From: Bacteroidota bacterium
GTDB lineage: Bacteria > Bacteroidota > Bacteroidia > Chitinophagales > Saprospiraceae
Assembly: GCA_024642705.1 (NCBI GenBank)
Contig: JAHEAQ010000015.1
Location: forward strand, 31,109 to 69,989
Length of the DNA stretch: 38,881 nucleotides
Reading direction: 5' to 3'
Shown here one piece after another: positions 17,811 to 26,604 of the stretch. Position numbers and translations under genes: made by a program. Numbering within the stretch: the first letter of the stretch is position 1; every line of letters begins with the position of its first letter. The notes under the pieces were generated by a model. It made no database searches and was not told the DNA's origin. It saw nothing but the letters and a program-made list of their open reading frames with translations.

Positions 17811-20060
17811 ATGAATAGTCGAAATTATTTGTACCTGATAGGGCTGTGTCTTTTTTTGCAGATCGGATGTAATAGGAATGACATCGAGGGCAATGACAAT
17901 GTTTATATCTCTAAAGTAGAGGTATCAGAATCCACTAAATCGATGATAGAGAAAGTCAATGCAGCATACCATTCTATCGATATTGAAAATGTTGGATATG
18001 TTTTGAACGCGGAAAGGGCTAAACTATATAAGAAGAAGCTTGATGCTCTGAAACCTGGAAAGGAGATGGACGTGATGCTCTATGATTATGCTGATGAATT
18101 ATTGAGGGCAGGAAACATTGACCTGGCGATAAGTATTTTTGAAGATTTTCTAAAATATTTTTTGGAAAATACAATTTTGAATAAGGAGGAAGCTATTGCT
18201 GAAGTTAAGCGGAAATTGGCAATAGCCTATATGAGAAAGGCGGAACTGGAGAACTGCGTGCTTAATCATAATAATGAATCATGCATTATTCCATTAAGTG
18301 CCAAGGCTCAGTATCTCAAAACAGAAAATGTGACTAAGGCCGTGAAATATATGGAAGACTTTCTAGAAACTTATCCGATGGATTATGAAGTGCATTACCT
18401 TTTGAATATTGCACACATGACACTTGGGACATATCCCGACATGGTACCTGAAAAATATATAATACCAGCAAGTTATTTTGAAAAATCTGACTTTCCTAAA
18501 TTTAGTGATATAGCAATGGAATTGGGATTGGATATCAATGAATTATCAGGTGGAGTGTGTATGGATGATTTTAATAATGACGGCTACCAGGATCTAATCA
18601 TCTCTTCTTGGGGACACAAAGATCAAATTAGATATTATGAAAATAATAGAAATGGTGGTTTTGAAGACAGAACTGCTTATTCTGGATTGGTTGGGGTCAC
18701 TGGTGGATTGAATTTAAAGCATGCCGATTATGATAATGATGGAAATTTAGACTTTATAATTCTTAGAGGTGCATGGTTAGAAAATTTTGGAGGAATCCCT
18801 AATTCTCTCATTAAGAACAATGGTGATGGTACTTTTACTGATGTAACAGAAGCAGCAGGTCTACTTTCTTTTCATCCAACTCAAACTGCAGTTTGGAGCG
18901 ACTTCAATTTAGATGGATGGATAGATTTGTTCATAGGAAATGAAAGTTCTTTAAAAGGTGAAAACAGATGTGAAATTTACCTTAATAATACCGATGGTAC
19001 ATTCACCGATGTTTCTGAACAGTCTGGGATAGATTCACTCGGCTTTTATAAAGGTGTTGCCTCTGGAGATATTGACAATGATGGATATGAGGATATTTAT
19101 ATTTCTAATTACAACGGAAATAATCTATTGTTCCAAAATAAGAGTCAAGATGGACGTATTCATTTTCAATTGCTTGACAATAGTGGAGTCTCTGAACCTA
19201 AAGAAAGCTTTTCTACTTGGATGTTTGATTACAATAATGACGGGTGGGAAGATATTTTCGTCAGTGCATATTCTTCAGGACTCTTCACACCAGTAAATAT
19301 GATGATGGCCAATATGCGACAATCCTTTAATAAGCGCCGACCAAAACTATATAGAAACAATGGCGACAATACATTTACAAATGTTTCGGAGCTGGTTGGT
19401 CTAAATGAACCAGTAACTACAATGGGTTGTAATTTTGGTGATTTAGACAATGATGGTTTTCTAGATTTCTATCTTGCAACAGGCGATCCAAGTTTCATTT
19501 CTTTGGTACCTAATAAGATGTATCTAAACAAAGCCGGAGAATCCTTTCAAGATGTTACCTATAGTGGCGGCTTTGGTCATATTCAGAAAGGCCATGCAAT
19601 AGCGTTTGGTGATCTGGATAACGATGGTGATCAAGATATATATGCCGTCATGGGAGGAGCATATGAAGGTGATAATTTTCAAAATGTATTATTTGAAAAC
19701 CCGATTGGGAATAAAAACAATTGGATAAATATCAAATTAGAGGGTACCAATAGCAATCGTTCGGCATTAGGTGCAAGAATTATCCTAACTTTGGATATTG
19801 ACGGTAAGGAAAGAAAGATTTTTCATACTGTAGGTACAGGTGCAAGTTTCGGAGGAAACAGTATTCTGGCAGAAATAGGAATTGGTCAAGCAAGGGAAAT
19901 TAAGGAACTCATAGTGAAGTGGCCTAATAGTTTAGCCACCATTTCAAAGTTTAATAATGTGTCGGCGAAACAGAACATTTTAATTAAAGAGGGTTCCGAT
20001 CAATACCAAGTTTTACCGATAACTTCAACACCTTTCAGAAAGGAAGAACATCATCATTAG
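17811..20060 (+). CDS. TPR/FG-GAP/ASPIC (CRTAC1-like) lipoprotein
   Basis: 749 residues. The lipoprotein signal ends in LQIGC (Cys20). Residues about 55-215 are alpha-helical TPR-like repeats (AGNIDLAISIFEDFLKYFL; VKYMEDFLETYPMDYEVHYL). FG-GAP/VCBS repeats follow from about 230 to 620 with calcium-loop motifs (DFNNDGYQDLIIS, DYDNDGNLDFII, DLDNDGFLDFYLATGDPSF, DLDNDGDQDIYAVMGGA). A C-terminal ASPIC/UnbV domain lies at about 636-726 (LGARIILTLDIDGKERKIF; GTGASFGGNS; LIVKWPNS). This is the common CRTAC1-type order. It lies 42 bases after the preceding FG-GAP gene with no terminator between, so the two are probably co-transcribed. Function is unknown; a surface-exposed binding protein of the uptake locus is the best inference. 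Confidence 0.9.
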   Translation: MNSRNYLYLIGLCLFLQIGCNRNDIEGNDNVYISKVEVSESTKSMIEKVNAAYHSIDIENVGYVLNAERAKLYKKKLDALKPGKEMDVMLYDYADELLRAGNIDLAISIFEDFLKYFLENTILNKEEAIAEVKRKLAIAYMRKAELENCVLNHNNESCIIPLSAKAQYLKTENVTKAVKYMEDFLETYPMDYEVHYLLNIAHMTLGTYPDMVPEKYIIPASYFEKSDFPKFSDIAMELGLDINELSGGVCMDDFNNDGYQDLIISSWGHKDQIRYYENNRNGGFEDRTAYSGLVGVTGGLNLKHADYDNDGNLDFIILRGAWLENFGGIPNSLIKNNGDGTFTDVTEAAGLLSFHPTQTAVWSDFNLDGWIDLFIGNESSLKGENRCEIYLNNTDGTFTDVSEQSGIDSLGFYKGVASGDIDNDGYEDIYISNYNGNNLLFQNKSQDGRIHFQLLDNSGVSEPKESFSTWMFDYNNDGWEDIFVSAYSSGLFTPVNMMMANMRQSFNKRRPKLYRNNGDNTFTNVSELVGLNEPVTTMGCNFGDLDNDGFLDFYLATGDPSFISLVPNKMYLNKAGESFQDVTYSGGFGHIQKGHAIAFGDLDNDGDQDIYAVMGGAYEGDNFQNVLFENPIGNKNNWINIKLEGTNSNRSALGARIILTLDIDGKERKIFHTVGTGASFGGNSILAEIGIGQAREIKELIVKWPNSLATISKFNNVSAKQNILIKEGSDQYQVLPITSTPFRKEEHHH

Positions 20061-20573
20061 AAATCCATAGTGATTCGTGAAAATGAATCGGGTGAATTTT
20101 AGATTGAAGTGATTATATAAGCTGAAGATAGTAATGTGGGTTATACTGCTTTCAATTATCATGTGAAGGAATAGAAAGACTAAAATTTATTCAACTTATG
20201 TCATTGAAAGCAAATAACTTTTGATAAAACTCTTTAGTGCTTTTCCAAAATAAATTTTGGCACCTATTCACATCGCTAACTGTTCCGTCTTTATCGAATT
20301 TTGACTTTATTAAAGCCAATGGTTTCCCCATTTAAATAAGATTTTTTTTTAAACTAAAAGAATCAATAAATCAATAGAATAGAATGAATTGGGTGGAATA
20401 AATTTTCAGATCCCAAAAGGGATTTTAATTCAATGAAAATTTGACTTGCTTTGAAAAAGGATTGGAATTAAAATTCCGCAAAACAAAGGTCTTTTTGGTA
20501 AAATCAATGTAAATCACATATTGACTTATGTTGGTGGCTTTAGATTGATCTTCAATTCAATCACAGAATACTC
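20061..20573. other. Spacer between convergent FG-GAP and PhyH genes
   Basis: 513 bases without an intact gene apart from the 46-codon frame noted at 20191-20331. A T-rich run occurs at 20341-20351, but I see no strong stem just before it, so no clear terminator can be assigned to either neighbouring gene. Confidence 0.4.
20191..20331 (-). other. Possible small or remnant reading frame
   Basis: An ATG-started frame of 46 codons on the minus strand. The product begins MGKPLALIKSKFDKDG and contains NLFWKSTKEFYQKLFAF. It is compositionally protein-like but short, has no neighbour that explains it, and may be a gene remnant. I do not recognise it. Confidence 0.25.
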
Positions 20574-21290
20574 TTATCTTTCTTTCCTTTCACCTAAGTG
20601 ATCAAATCCTTGAGCTCTTTCAAATTCGATCATTTCCATTGGACGAAAATTCATAATAATTGCCCTCCTTCGCTTATTGGTGCTGTTTCCTCTAGCATAA
20701 TGAATTGTTCTTCCATGGTGGAAAGTGCAAGATCCAGCATTCATTTCAATTGCAGTTGCCTCTTCTTCTGTTCCTTCACATTTTAATGCTCCGCCATTTC
20801 CAGTTTGAACATGAGGTCGTAATTCTAATTTATGAGATTTCGGAACAAACCACATGCACCCATTCTCTTTCGAAACATCATCCAGTGCAACCCAGCACGA
20901 AACAGCTCTCTTATCCTTCATATCTATCCAATAAGCTTCATCTTGATGGAAAGGGGTCTCTTTATTGGTCATTGGAGACTTGTCAATAAGCATATCAAAG
21001 TCAATTGCCATGTCATTTCCTAAGAGTTCTTTTGCAATTTTCAATGCCTTCTGATATAATAGCGAAGACTGTAATGGTGGGTAGAGAATGGAAGGTCGCA
21101 TGATTTGGACAATGAGTTCTTTCTTTGAATTGCTTCCACTTAGATCAGACCGATGCCCGTCTGTATTAATCGTACCGCTAAGAAAGTCTTCGTAGATATT
21201 TCTAAAAAAATCTACCTCTTTAGCTTCTAAAATAGAACCGATAACGACGTATCCTTGGTCGTGAAAAGTTATTTCTGAAGGTTTTGTCAT
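20574..21290 (-). CDS. Phytanoyl-CoA dioxygenase (PhyH) family protein
   Basis: 238 residues, a non-haem Fe(II)/2-oxoglutarate dioxygenase fold. The metal triad is visible: His115 and Asp117 in PFHQDEAYW, and His197 in HHGRTIHYARGN. Arg208/209 (NKRRRAIIMNF) is placed to bind 2-oxoglutarate. The central block CWVALDDVSKENGCMWFVPK-S is the usual PhyH core. There is no signal peptide, so it is cytoplasmic. It should hydroxylate or oxidatively cleave a small molecule; relatives act on phytanoyl-CoA, ectoine, phosphonates and various natural products, so the substrate is open. It is divergent from the DUF5107 gene across 87 bases containing a palindrome, and convergent with the FG-GAP genes. It may process what the SusC/D system imports (inference). 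Confidence 0.9.
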   Translation of the reverse strand: MTKPSEITFHDQGYVVIGSILEAKEVDFFRNIYEDFLSGTINTDGHRSDLSGSNSKKELIVQIMRPSILYPPLQSSLLYQKALKIAKELLGNDMAIDFDMLIDKSPMTNKETPFHQDEAYWIDMKDKRAVSCWVALDDVSKENGCMWFVPKSHKLELRPHVQTGNGGALKCEGTEEEATAIEMNAGSCTFHHGRTIHYARGNSTNKRRRAIIMNFRPMEMIEFERAQGFDHLGERKER

Positions 21291-21307
21291 CTTTTCTTAT
21301 TTTGTCA

Positions 21308-21331
21308 ATTAAATTCAGCCTTGAATTTAAT
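21308..21331. promoter_or_regulatory. Perfect inverted repeat between divergent PhyH and DUF5107 genes
   Basis: ATTAAATTCA and TGAATTTAAT are perfect reverse complements separated by GCCT, within the 87-base divergent intergenic region. It could be an operator for both genes. No T-run follows either side, which argues against a terminator. A TTG inside the right arm could also be read as an upstream start of the DUF5107 gene, but the ATG at 21378 fits better. Confidence 0.4.
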
Positions 21332-21377
21332 CATTCTTTTTAAATTTATTATCTTCCTCATCTCTAAAATAACGACA

Positions 21378-24300
21378 ATGAAATCCAATCTCACCTATCT
21401 TGTAAGCTTCATCATGCTGTTTACTTTAATCAATAAATCGTTCGCTCAGAAAGCGACTATAAGTTTAGAGAAGCGAATGATTAAGACATATGCTTTTGAT
21501 GAACCTAATCCGGTCCCTATCCTCACTGAAAATCCGAAAATTTATCCATATTTTAAATTCGAAGGATATAGCCACAAGGGTGAGCAAAAAGAATGGGAAG
21601 TTGTGAAATTAGAGAATGAATATATTACCGTTTATGTCTTGCCTCAGATTGGAGGGAAAATCTGGGGTGCTGTTGAAAGAAAAACTGGAGAAGAATTTTT
21701 GTATCGAAATGAAGTAATTAAGTTTCGAAATATTGCAATGAGAGGGCCCTGGACTTCGGGAGGAGTTGAATTTAATTTTGGAATTATTGGTCACACACCT
21801 GCAACTGCTACTCCTGTTGATTATAAGATCGCCGAAAATTATGACGGCAGTGTTAGTTGTATTGTGGGAACAATTGACCTGCCTTCTAGAACTCAGTGGA
21901 GGGTAGAAATAAAGTTAGACGCAGATAAGGCATATTACGAAACAAAAGCATCGTGGTACAATCCTACACCTTTAAGCGAATCTTACTACAATTGGATGAC
22001 AGGAGCCGCTGCAGCAAAAGATGACTTAGAACTCTTTATTCCAGGAGATCAGTATTTAGAACATGGAGGAAATGCTCATCCGTGGCCTACAGATAACAAT
22101 GGTAGAAAATTATCTAATTATAAGGATAATAATTTTGGTCCCCACAAGTCATATCATGTAGTAGGAGAATACAACGATTTCTTTGGCGGATACTATCACG
22201 ATAAACAATTTGGGTTTGGTCATTGGGCTTCTTATGAAGAAATGCCAGGTCAGAAACTCTGGCTTTGGGCACTATCGAGATCGGGAGGGATTTGGGAAGA
22301 TTTACTTACAGATACTGATGGGCAATATATTGAATTTCAGGCTGGGAGGCTATTTAATCAATACTTCCCTGAAAATGGAAACAACTCAGTCACCCAAGCA
22401 AGTTTTGAACCTTATGTTATGGATCGATGGCGTGAAATATGGTTTCCTTTCAAGGAAATTGGAGGAATGGAAGCCGCTTCCGAATGGGGCGTGCTAAATG
22501 TAGAATATGAAAGCGGAAGCGCCAGGATCGGATTGAATGCGCTCCAATTTTTTGAAGACGAATTCAATATAAGAATAAATGGAAAAACGGTCATTTCTGA
22601 AAAACTGACGATGAAACCGATGGCCATCTTTACAAAACAAATTGAGTTTAATCCGGAAGACAAACTTGAAGTCGAAATTGGGAATCGAAAGATTTATTAT
22701 TCAAATGATAAGAATCAAATAAAACTTGACCGACCTTTTAATTCAGATGCTAGGAAATCAATGACTGATGTTCAGAGATCTTATTTCGAAGGTTGGGAAG
22801 CCATGAAGTATCGCGACTATAAATTAGCAGTTAAAAAATTTACAGATGTTCTTAATCTGGAGCCTTTGCATCAAGATGCACTTGTGAAACTGGCTGAACT
22901 AGAATACAGAAAAGGCAACTATGAAATAGCCTTAAAACAAGTAAATAAAGTACTGGAAATTGATACTTATCATCCAGAGGCTAACTACAAAGCAGGGATT
23001 ATTTATCGTGCAATGAATTCCTATATTAATGCCTTAGAATCATTTGGCTGGGCGGCCAGAAGCATGACATATCGATCAGTAGCTTATGCACAGATGGCTG
23101 AAATATACTTGAGATTGGGAAATGCTCAGAAAACCAATGAGCTGGCTAACAAGTCCTTGGATTTCAATAGATTCAACATCAATGCTAGATATGTTCTCGC
23201 AGTTCAAGCTAGAAAATCAAAGCAGAAACTCGAACATTCCATACAAGTTTCTGAGATATTTCTGCTTGATCCTCTGAATCATTTTGGCAAAAATGAAATG
23301 AAAATTTCTTCAATGGATGGAAATTCTTCATTGACTTATAATAATGAATTTCCTGCGGAATCAAATCTTGAATTGGCCCTTCAGTATTACAATTTGGGTA
23401 TGCAAGAAGATGCAATTGCTGTGTTAGAAAAAAGCAATGAAGTAAAAAATAAGATCTGGTTAGCATACTTACTAAAAGATCTCAACAAAGACAAAAGTAA
23501 AGCACTATTAGAAAGTGCCTTGGGGGATAAAATTGATTTCGTATTACCATATAGAAGAGAAAGTATTGATGCATTTAATTGGGCAAAAAATGAAATAAAA
23601 AATTGGAAAGCAGATTATTATTTAGCGCTAAATAATTATGCTGTGGGTAGAAAAGATATCGCAGATCAACTTATTAAAGATTGTGCTCAAAAGCCTGATT
23701 CAGAAGTATTCTATAGGTTTAGAGCTCAGATGTTAAAGACTGAAAATATGGAAGTTAGGCTTCGTGATTATGATAGAGCATTTGAGATTAATGATAAAGA
23801 TTGGAAATTATGGGAAGAAGCAATTCAATTAAATTTACAGGCAGAGAAGAATGAAATTGCAAACAGATTGGCTGCGACAGCATTCAAGCGTTTTCCTGAA
23901 AATTATAACATAGGTTTAGTATATGCCAAAAGTTTACTTGCGACAACTGATTATGAAATAAGTGTTGCAATATTAAAAAATATCAATGTACTACCTTCAG
24001 AATTGGCACGAGAAAGCAGAAATATATTCTATGAATCTCATGTTTTAGCAGCAGAAAATAACATGATCAATAAAAACTTCAAAAAAGCAATTGACTTACT
24101 CAATTCTTCAAAGGAATGGCCAGAAAATATGGGTGTTGGGAAACCGTATGTTGTCGATGAACGGCTGCAAGATTACCTGCTTAGCATTTGCTATTCAGAG
24201 ACGGGAAATGAAGTAGAAATGAACCAAGCATTAATGAGAATAATTGAATTTTCTGAAGAGAATGAAGCAGCTGTTTCAATGAATGAACTGCTATTTTTGT

Positions 24301-24476
24301 TAGCTTTAAAGAAGCTTGGCAAAAAAGAAGCTTTAAATAAGGTTTTGGTAAACCTAGAAAAATCTACAGATCAAAAACAACTACTAATTATGTCTTTATT
24401 TGAAAAGCAGGCAATCGATAAAGAGCAACTAAAAGATAATCTGGTGGGCTTGCTGAGCAGGATTGTGTCATATTAA
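21378..24476 (+). CDS. DUF5107 domain protein with TPR repeats, secreted
   Basis: 1032 residues from ATG 21378, which places a normal signal peptide (MKSNL... KSFAQ, cleavage after about residue 22). Residues about 50-360 match the DUF5107 region as I know it: VYVLPQIGGKIWGAVERKTG, RGPWTSGGVEFNFGIIGHTP, YNWMTGAAAAKDDLELFIPG, GYYHDKQFGFGHWASYEEMP. That region resembles galactose-mutarotase-like carbohydrate-binding folds. After a beta-rich linker come TPR repeats at about 467-610 (YKLAVKKFTDVLNLEPLHQD; YEIALKQVNKVLEIDTYHPE), with more helical repeats to the C-terminus. The conserved His/Glu/Trp/Asp-rich strands suggest a carbohydrate-active or glycan-binding role, but no proven activity is known to me. 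It is probably periplasmic, and is the likely glycan-facing member of the locus. Confidence 0.85.
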   Translation: MKSNLTYLVSFIMLFTLINKSFAQKATISLEKRMIKTYAFDEPNPVPILTENPKIYPYFKFEGYSHKGEQKEWEVVKLENEYITVYVLPQIGGKIWGAVERKTGEEFLYRNEVIKFRNIAMRGPWTSGGVEFNFGIIGHTPATATPVDYKIAENYDGSVSCIVGTIDLPSRTQWRVEIKLDADKAYYETKASWYNPTPLSESYYNWMTGAAAAKDDLELFIPGDQYLEHGGNAHPWPTDNNGRKLSNYKDNNFGPHKSYHVVGEYNDFFGGYYHDKQFGFGHWASYEEMPGQKLWLWALSRSGGIWEDLLTDTDGQYIEFQAGRLFNQYFPENGNNSVTQASFEPYVMDRWREIWFPFKEIGGMEAASEWGVLNVEYESGSARIGLNALQFFEDEFNIRINGKTVISEKLTMKPMAIFTKQIEFNPEDKLEVEIGNRKIYYSNDKNQIKLDRPFNSDARKSMTDVQRSYFEGWEAMKYRDYKLAVKKFTDVLNLEPLHQDALVKLAELEYRKGNYEIALKQVNKVLEIDTYHPEANYKAGIIYRAMNSYINALESFGWAARSMTYRSVAYAQMAEIYLRLGNAQKTNELANKSLDFNRFNINARYVLAVQARKSKQKLEHSIQVSEIFLLDPLNHFGKNEMKISSMDGNSSLTYNNEFPAESNLELALQYYNLGMQEDAIAVLEKSNEVKNKIWLAYLLKDLNKDKSKALLESALGDKIDFVLPYRRESIDAFNWAKNEIKNWKADYYLALNNYAVGRKDIADQLIKDCAQKPDSEVFYRFRAQMLKTENMEVRLRDYDRAFEINDKDWKLWEEAIQLNLQAEKNEIANRLAATAFKRFPENYNIGLVYAKSLLATTDYEISVAILKNINVLPSELARESRNIFYESHVLAAENNMINKNFKKAIDLLNSSKEWPENMGVGKPYVVDERLQDYLLSICYSETGNEVEMNQALMRIIEFSEENEAAVSMNELLFLLALKKLGKKEALNKVLVNLEKSTDQKQLLIMSLFEKQAIDKEQLKDNLVGLLSRIVSY

Positions 24477-24603
24477 TAAACTAAGAGACTCTACCAATGA
24501 GAACTGTAAATGATTCATCGAAATTCTTGTTTTGGAATTGCTAATTTAGCTTGGAATAGACGTTTAGCTATAAATGCTTAAACCTACAATTTTGAAACAG
24601 AAT

Positions 24604-24750
24604 CGAAAAAAGGTTGACAAAGAGTTCAAAAAAAAGCTGTTGAGCTATACTTAGTTAGTGGAAATGCTAGAGAAATTGCAGAAGAATTGGTTATCGACAA
24701 ATGGATTCTATATGGTTTGAAAGAGATCATACGAATGGAGAATACTTAAA
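24604..24750 (+). pseudogene. Frameshifted remnant of an IS3-type OrfA transposase
   Basis: RKKVDKEFKKK is read up to a run of eight A residues (24627-24634). The sequence then continues one frame over as KAVELYLVSGNAREIAEELV and DKWILYGLKE, the helix-turn-helix start of OrfA proteins of IS3-family elements. Nine A residues would restore the frame. A TAA ends it at 24748-24750, and a degenerate continuation (ELKKLHVALNIKQSQLIKLK) can be read to 24953 in another frame. No OrfB with a DDE domain is present and no start codon is apparent, so the element is dead. Confidence 0.7.
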
Positions 24751-24753
24751 TAG

Positions 24754-25227
24754 AAATTACAACCACGGGTTACAATAAAGCGGATAAAGAAATTATAATC
24801 AGAGAATGCTCCCTACCTGATACCGAACTCAAAAAATTGCATGTTGCGTTAAACATAAAACAGAGCCAGTTAATAAAATTGAAATCTGTAGTACACATAC
24901 CGAAACTCAAAAACTTAAATTCGCAATCCATCAGGACTATTAGCCTTGGCTAATACTCAATGTGGGTTAAAATCTGATTGCCACGGATCATTTAGCGAAT
25001 AAAATAAGGAATATTATTACCACCATTTATTTAGTATGTTTATGTCAAATTGGCGTAGATTTGAATATATTAATTACCAAAATTATCAATTCCAATTCTT
25101 TAAAAAATCAAATGTCGCAGCTATATCAAGCACGTATAAACTTGGACTAATCTCAAGATTTAGATTTACCTTAATTTTTGATGAGAATCTTAAGCTATTA
25201 ATATATTAGGAGTATAAAAAATTTTGC
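24754..25227. other. Gene-free spacer after the IS remnant
   Basis: Contains a possible degenerate continuation of the OrfA remnant up to about 24953. From there to the metK terminator I see no coding character, no RNA gene and no further transposase motif. Confidence 0.4.
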
Positions 25228-25265
25228 AAAAAAAAATGTCCTTTAACAAAATCAAAGGACATTTT
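25228..25265 (-). terminator. Terminator of metK
   Basis: Stem AAAATGTCCTTT / AAAGGACATTTT (12 bp, perfect, 9-base loop). On the minus strand it is followed by a run of nine T residues (A run at 25228-25236, partly in the stem). It lies 26 bases after the metK stop. The hairpin could also work in the opposite direction, but the T-run is weaker there. Confidence 0.85.
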
Positions 25266-25291
25266 ATAAATCACAAAAGATCTATATATTC

Positions 25292-26545
25292 TTATAAATT
25301 GAAAGCTGCTTTCACTTTATCTACATAGTTAAGCTTTTCCCAAGTAAATGTTTCGACCTCAATTTCTCTTTCGTTTCCAGATCCATCTTTGAATTTTAAC
25401 TTTTTTGTTTCAGACTTCCTCCCCATGTGTCCATATGCCGCTGTATCAGAATATATTGGCGTTCGTAATTTTAACCTTTCTTCTATCGCATAAGGCCTCA
25501 TGTCGAATATCTGATAAACAACTTTTGCAATCTCGCCATCTGAAAGTGCAACTTTTGAAGTTCCATTTGTATTTACATAAATATTAGTTGGCTTTGATAT
25601 TCCAATCGCATAAGAGACTTGCACTAGCACTTCATTGCAAACACCTGCAGCAACCAAATTCTTCGCGATATGCCTAGTTGCATAAGCTGCTGATCTGTCC
25701 ACTTTAGAAGGATCTTTTCCAGAAAAGGCTCCACCTCCATGTGCTCCTTTCCCACCATATGTATCTACAATTATTTTCCTTCCTGTTAAACCAGTATCTC
25801 CGTGCGGTCCGCCAATAACAAATTTTCCTGTTGGATTAACATGGTATATAACATCATTTGTAAATAAATCTTGTAACTCTTTAGAAAGGTGTTTTTTTAC
25901 ATTTGGAATTACAATATGAATGACATCACTTTTTATTTGATCTAGCATTTCCTCATCATCTGCGAAATCATCATGTTGGGTTGAAACTACAATGCTATCG
26001 ATTTTTTGCGGTTTGTTATCGTCAGAATATTCTATGGTTACTTGAGATTTTGAATCTGGTCGAAGATAAGTCATCAATTTACCTTCTTTTCTAATCCGAG
26101 CTAATTCAAAAAGAATCTTATGAGAAATATCTAGTGCCAATGGCATATAATTCTCTGTTTCATTGGTCGCATATCCAAACATCATCCCTTGATCACCAGC
26201 ACCTTGGTCCTCCGGATTTAATCTTTCTACACCTTGATTGATATCTGGAGATTGTTCATGAATTGCAGATAAAACTCCACAAGATTTCGACTCAAACATA
26301 TATTCAGATTTGGTATATCCAATTTTGCTTATAACATCTCGAGCTATTTGTTGAACATCTAGATAAGTCTTCGATTTTACTTCTCCAGCTAATATCACTT
26401 GTCCTGTTGTTACAAGTGTTTCACAAGCAACTTTAGAGCTTGGGTCAAATGCTATGAAGTGATCTACTAAAGCATCAGAAATTTGATCAGCTACCTTGTC
26501 AGGATGCCCTTCTGATACAGATTCAGAGGTAAATAAATATGCCAT
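25292..26545 (-). CDS. metK: S-adenosylmethionine synthase (methionine adenosyltransferase)
   Basis: 417 residues, somewhat longer than the E. coli enzyme (384), as in many Bacteroidota. It makes S-adenosylmethionine from ATP and methionine. The ATP-binding [17 protein letters not shown] is near the N-terminus, the hexapeptide-like [12 protein letters not shown] follows, and the P-loop-like [19 protein letters not shown] holds the conserved Lys, Asp and Arg residues. It is the last gene of the minus-strand run. A separate promoter candidate (26582-26589) and a strong terminator make it a likely single-gene unit. No SAM riboswitch is visible in the short leader. Confidence 0.98.
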   Translation of the reverse strand: MAYLFTSESVSEGHPDKVADQISDALVDHFIAFDPSSKVACETLVTTGQVILAGEVKSKTYLDVQQIARDVISKIGYTKSEYMFESKSCGVLSAIHEQSPDINQGVERLNPEDQGAGDQGMMFGYATNETENYMPLALDISHKILFELARIRKEGKLMTYLRPDSKSQVTIEYSDDNKPQKIDSIVVSTQHDDFADDEEMLDQIKSDVIHIVIPNVKKHLSKELQDLFTNDVIYHVNPTGKFVIGGPHGDTGLTGRKIIVDTYGGKGAHGGGAFSGKDPSKVDRSAAYATRHIAKNLVAAGVCNEVLVQVSYAIGISKPTNIYVNTNGTSKVALSDGEIAKVVYQIFDMRPYAIEERLKLRTPIYSDTAAYGHMGRKSETKKLKFKDGSGNEREIEVETFTWEKLNYVDKVKAAFNL

Positions 26546-26581
26546 TTAAAAAATGATTAATGCAATGGTTAATTAATGCCG

Positions 26582-26589
26582 CAAAGATA
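26582..26589 (-). promoter_or_regulatory. Candidate -7 promoter element for metK
   Basis: On the minus strand TATCTTTG, an exact TAnnTTTG match 36 bases before the metK ATG, in the 59-base gap after the FAH-family gene. The same octamer occurs ahead of yceD and of the lipoprotein gene ending at 33764. No TTG is seen at the ideal upstream spacing. Confidence 0.45.
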
Positions 26590-26604
26590 TTATTTATTAG
26601 TAAA

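Noticed and set aside
26546-26604. SAM riboswitch ahead of metK
   Set aside because: The leader is under 40 bases after the predicted promoter and has no paired elements or terminator typical of known SAM riboswitches.
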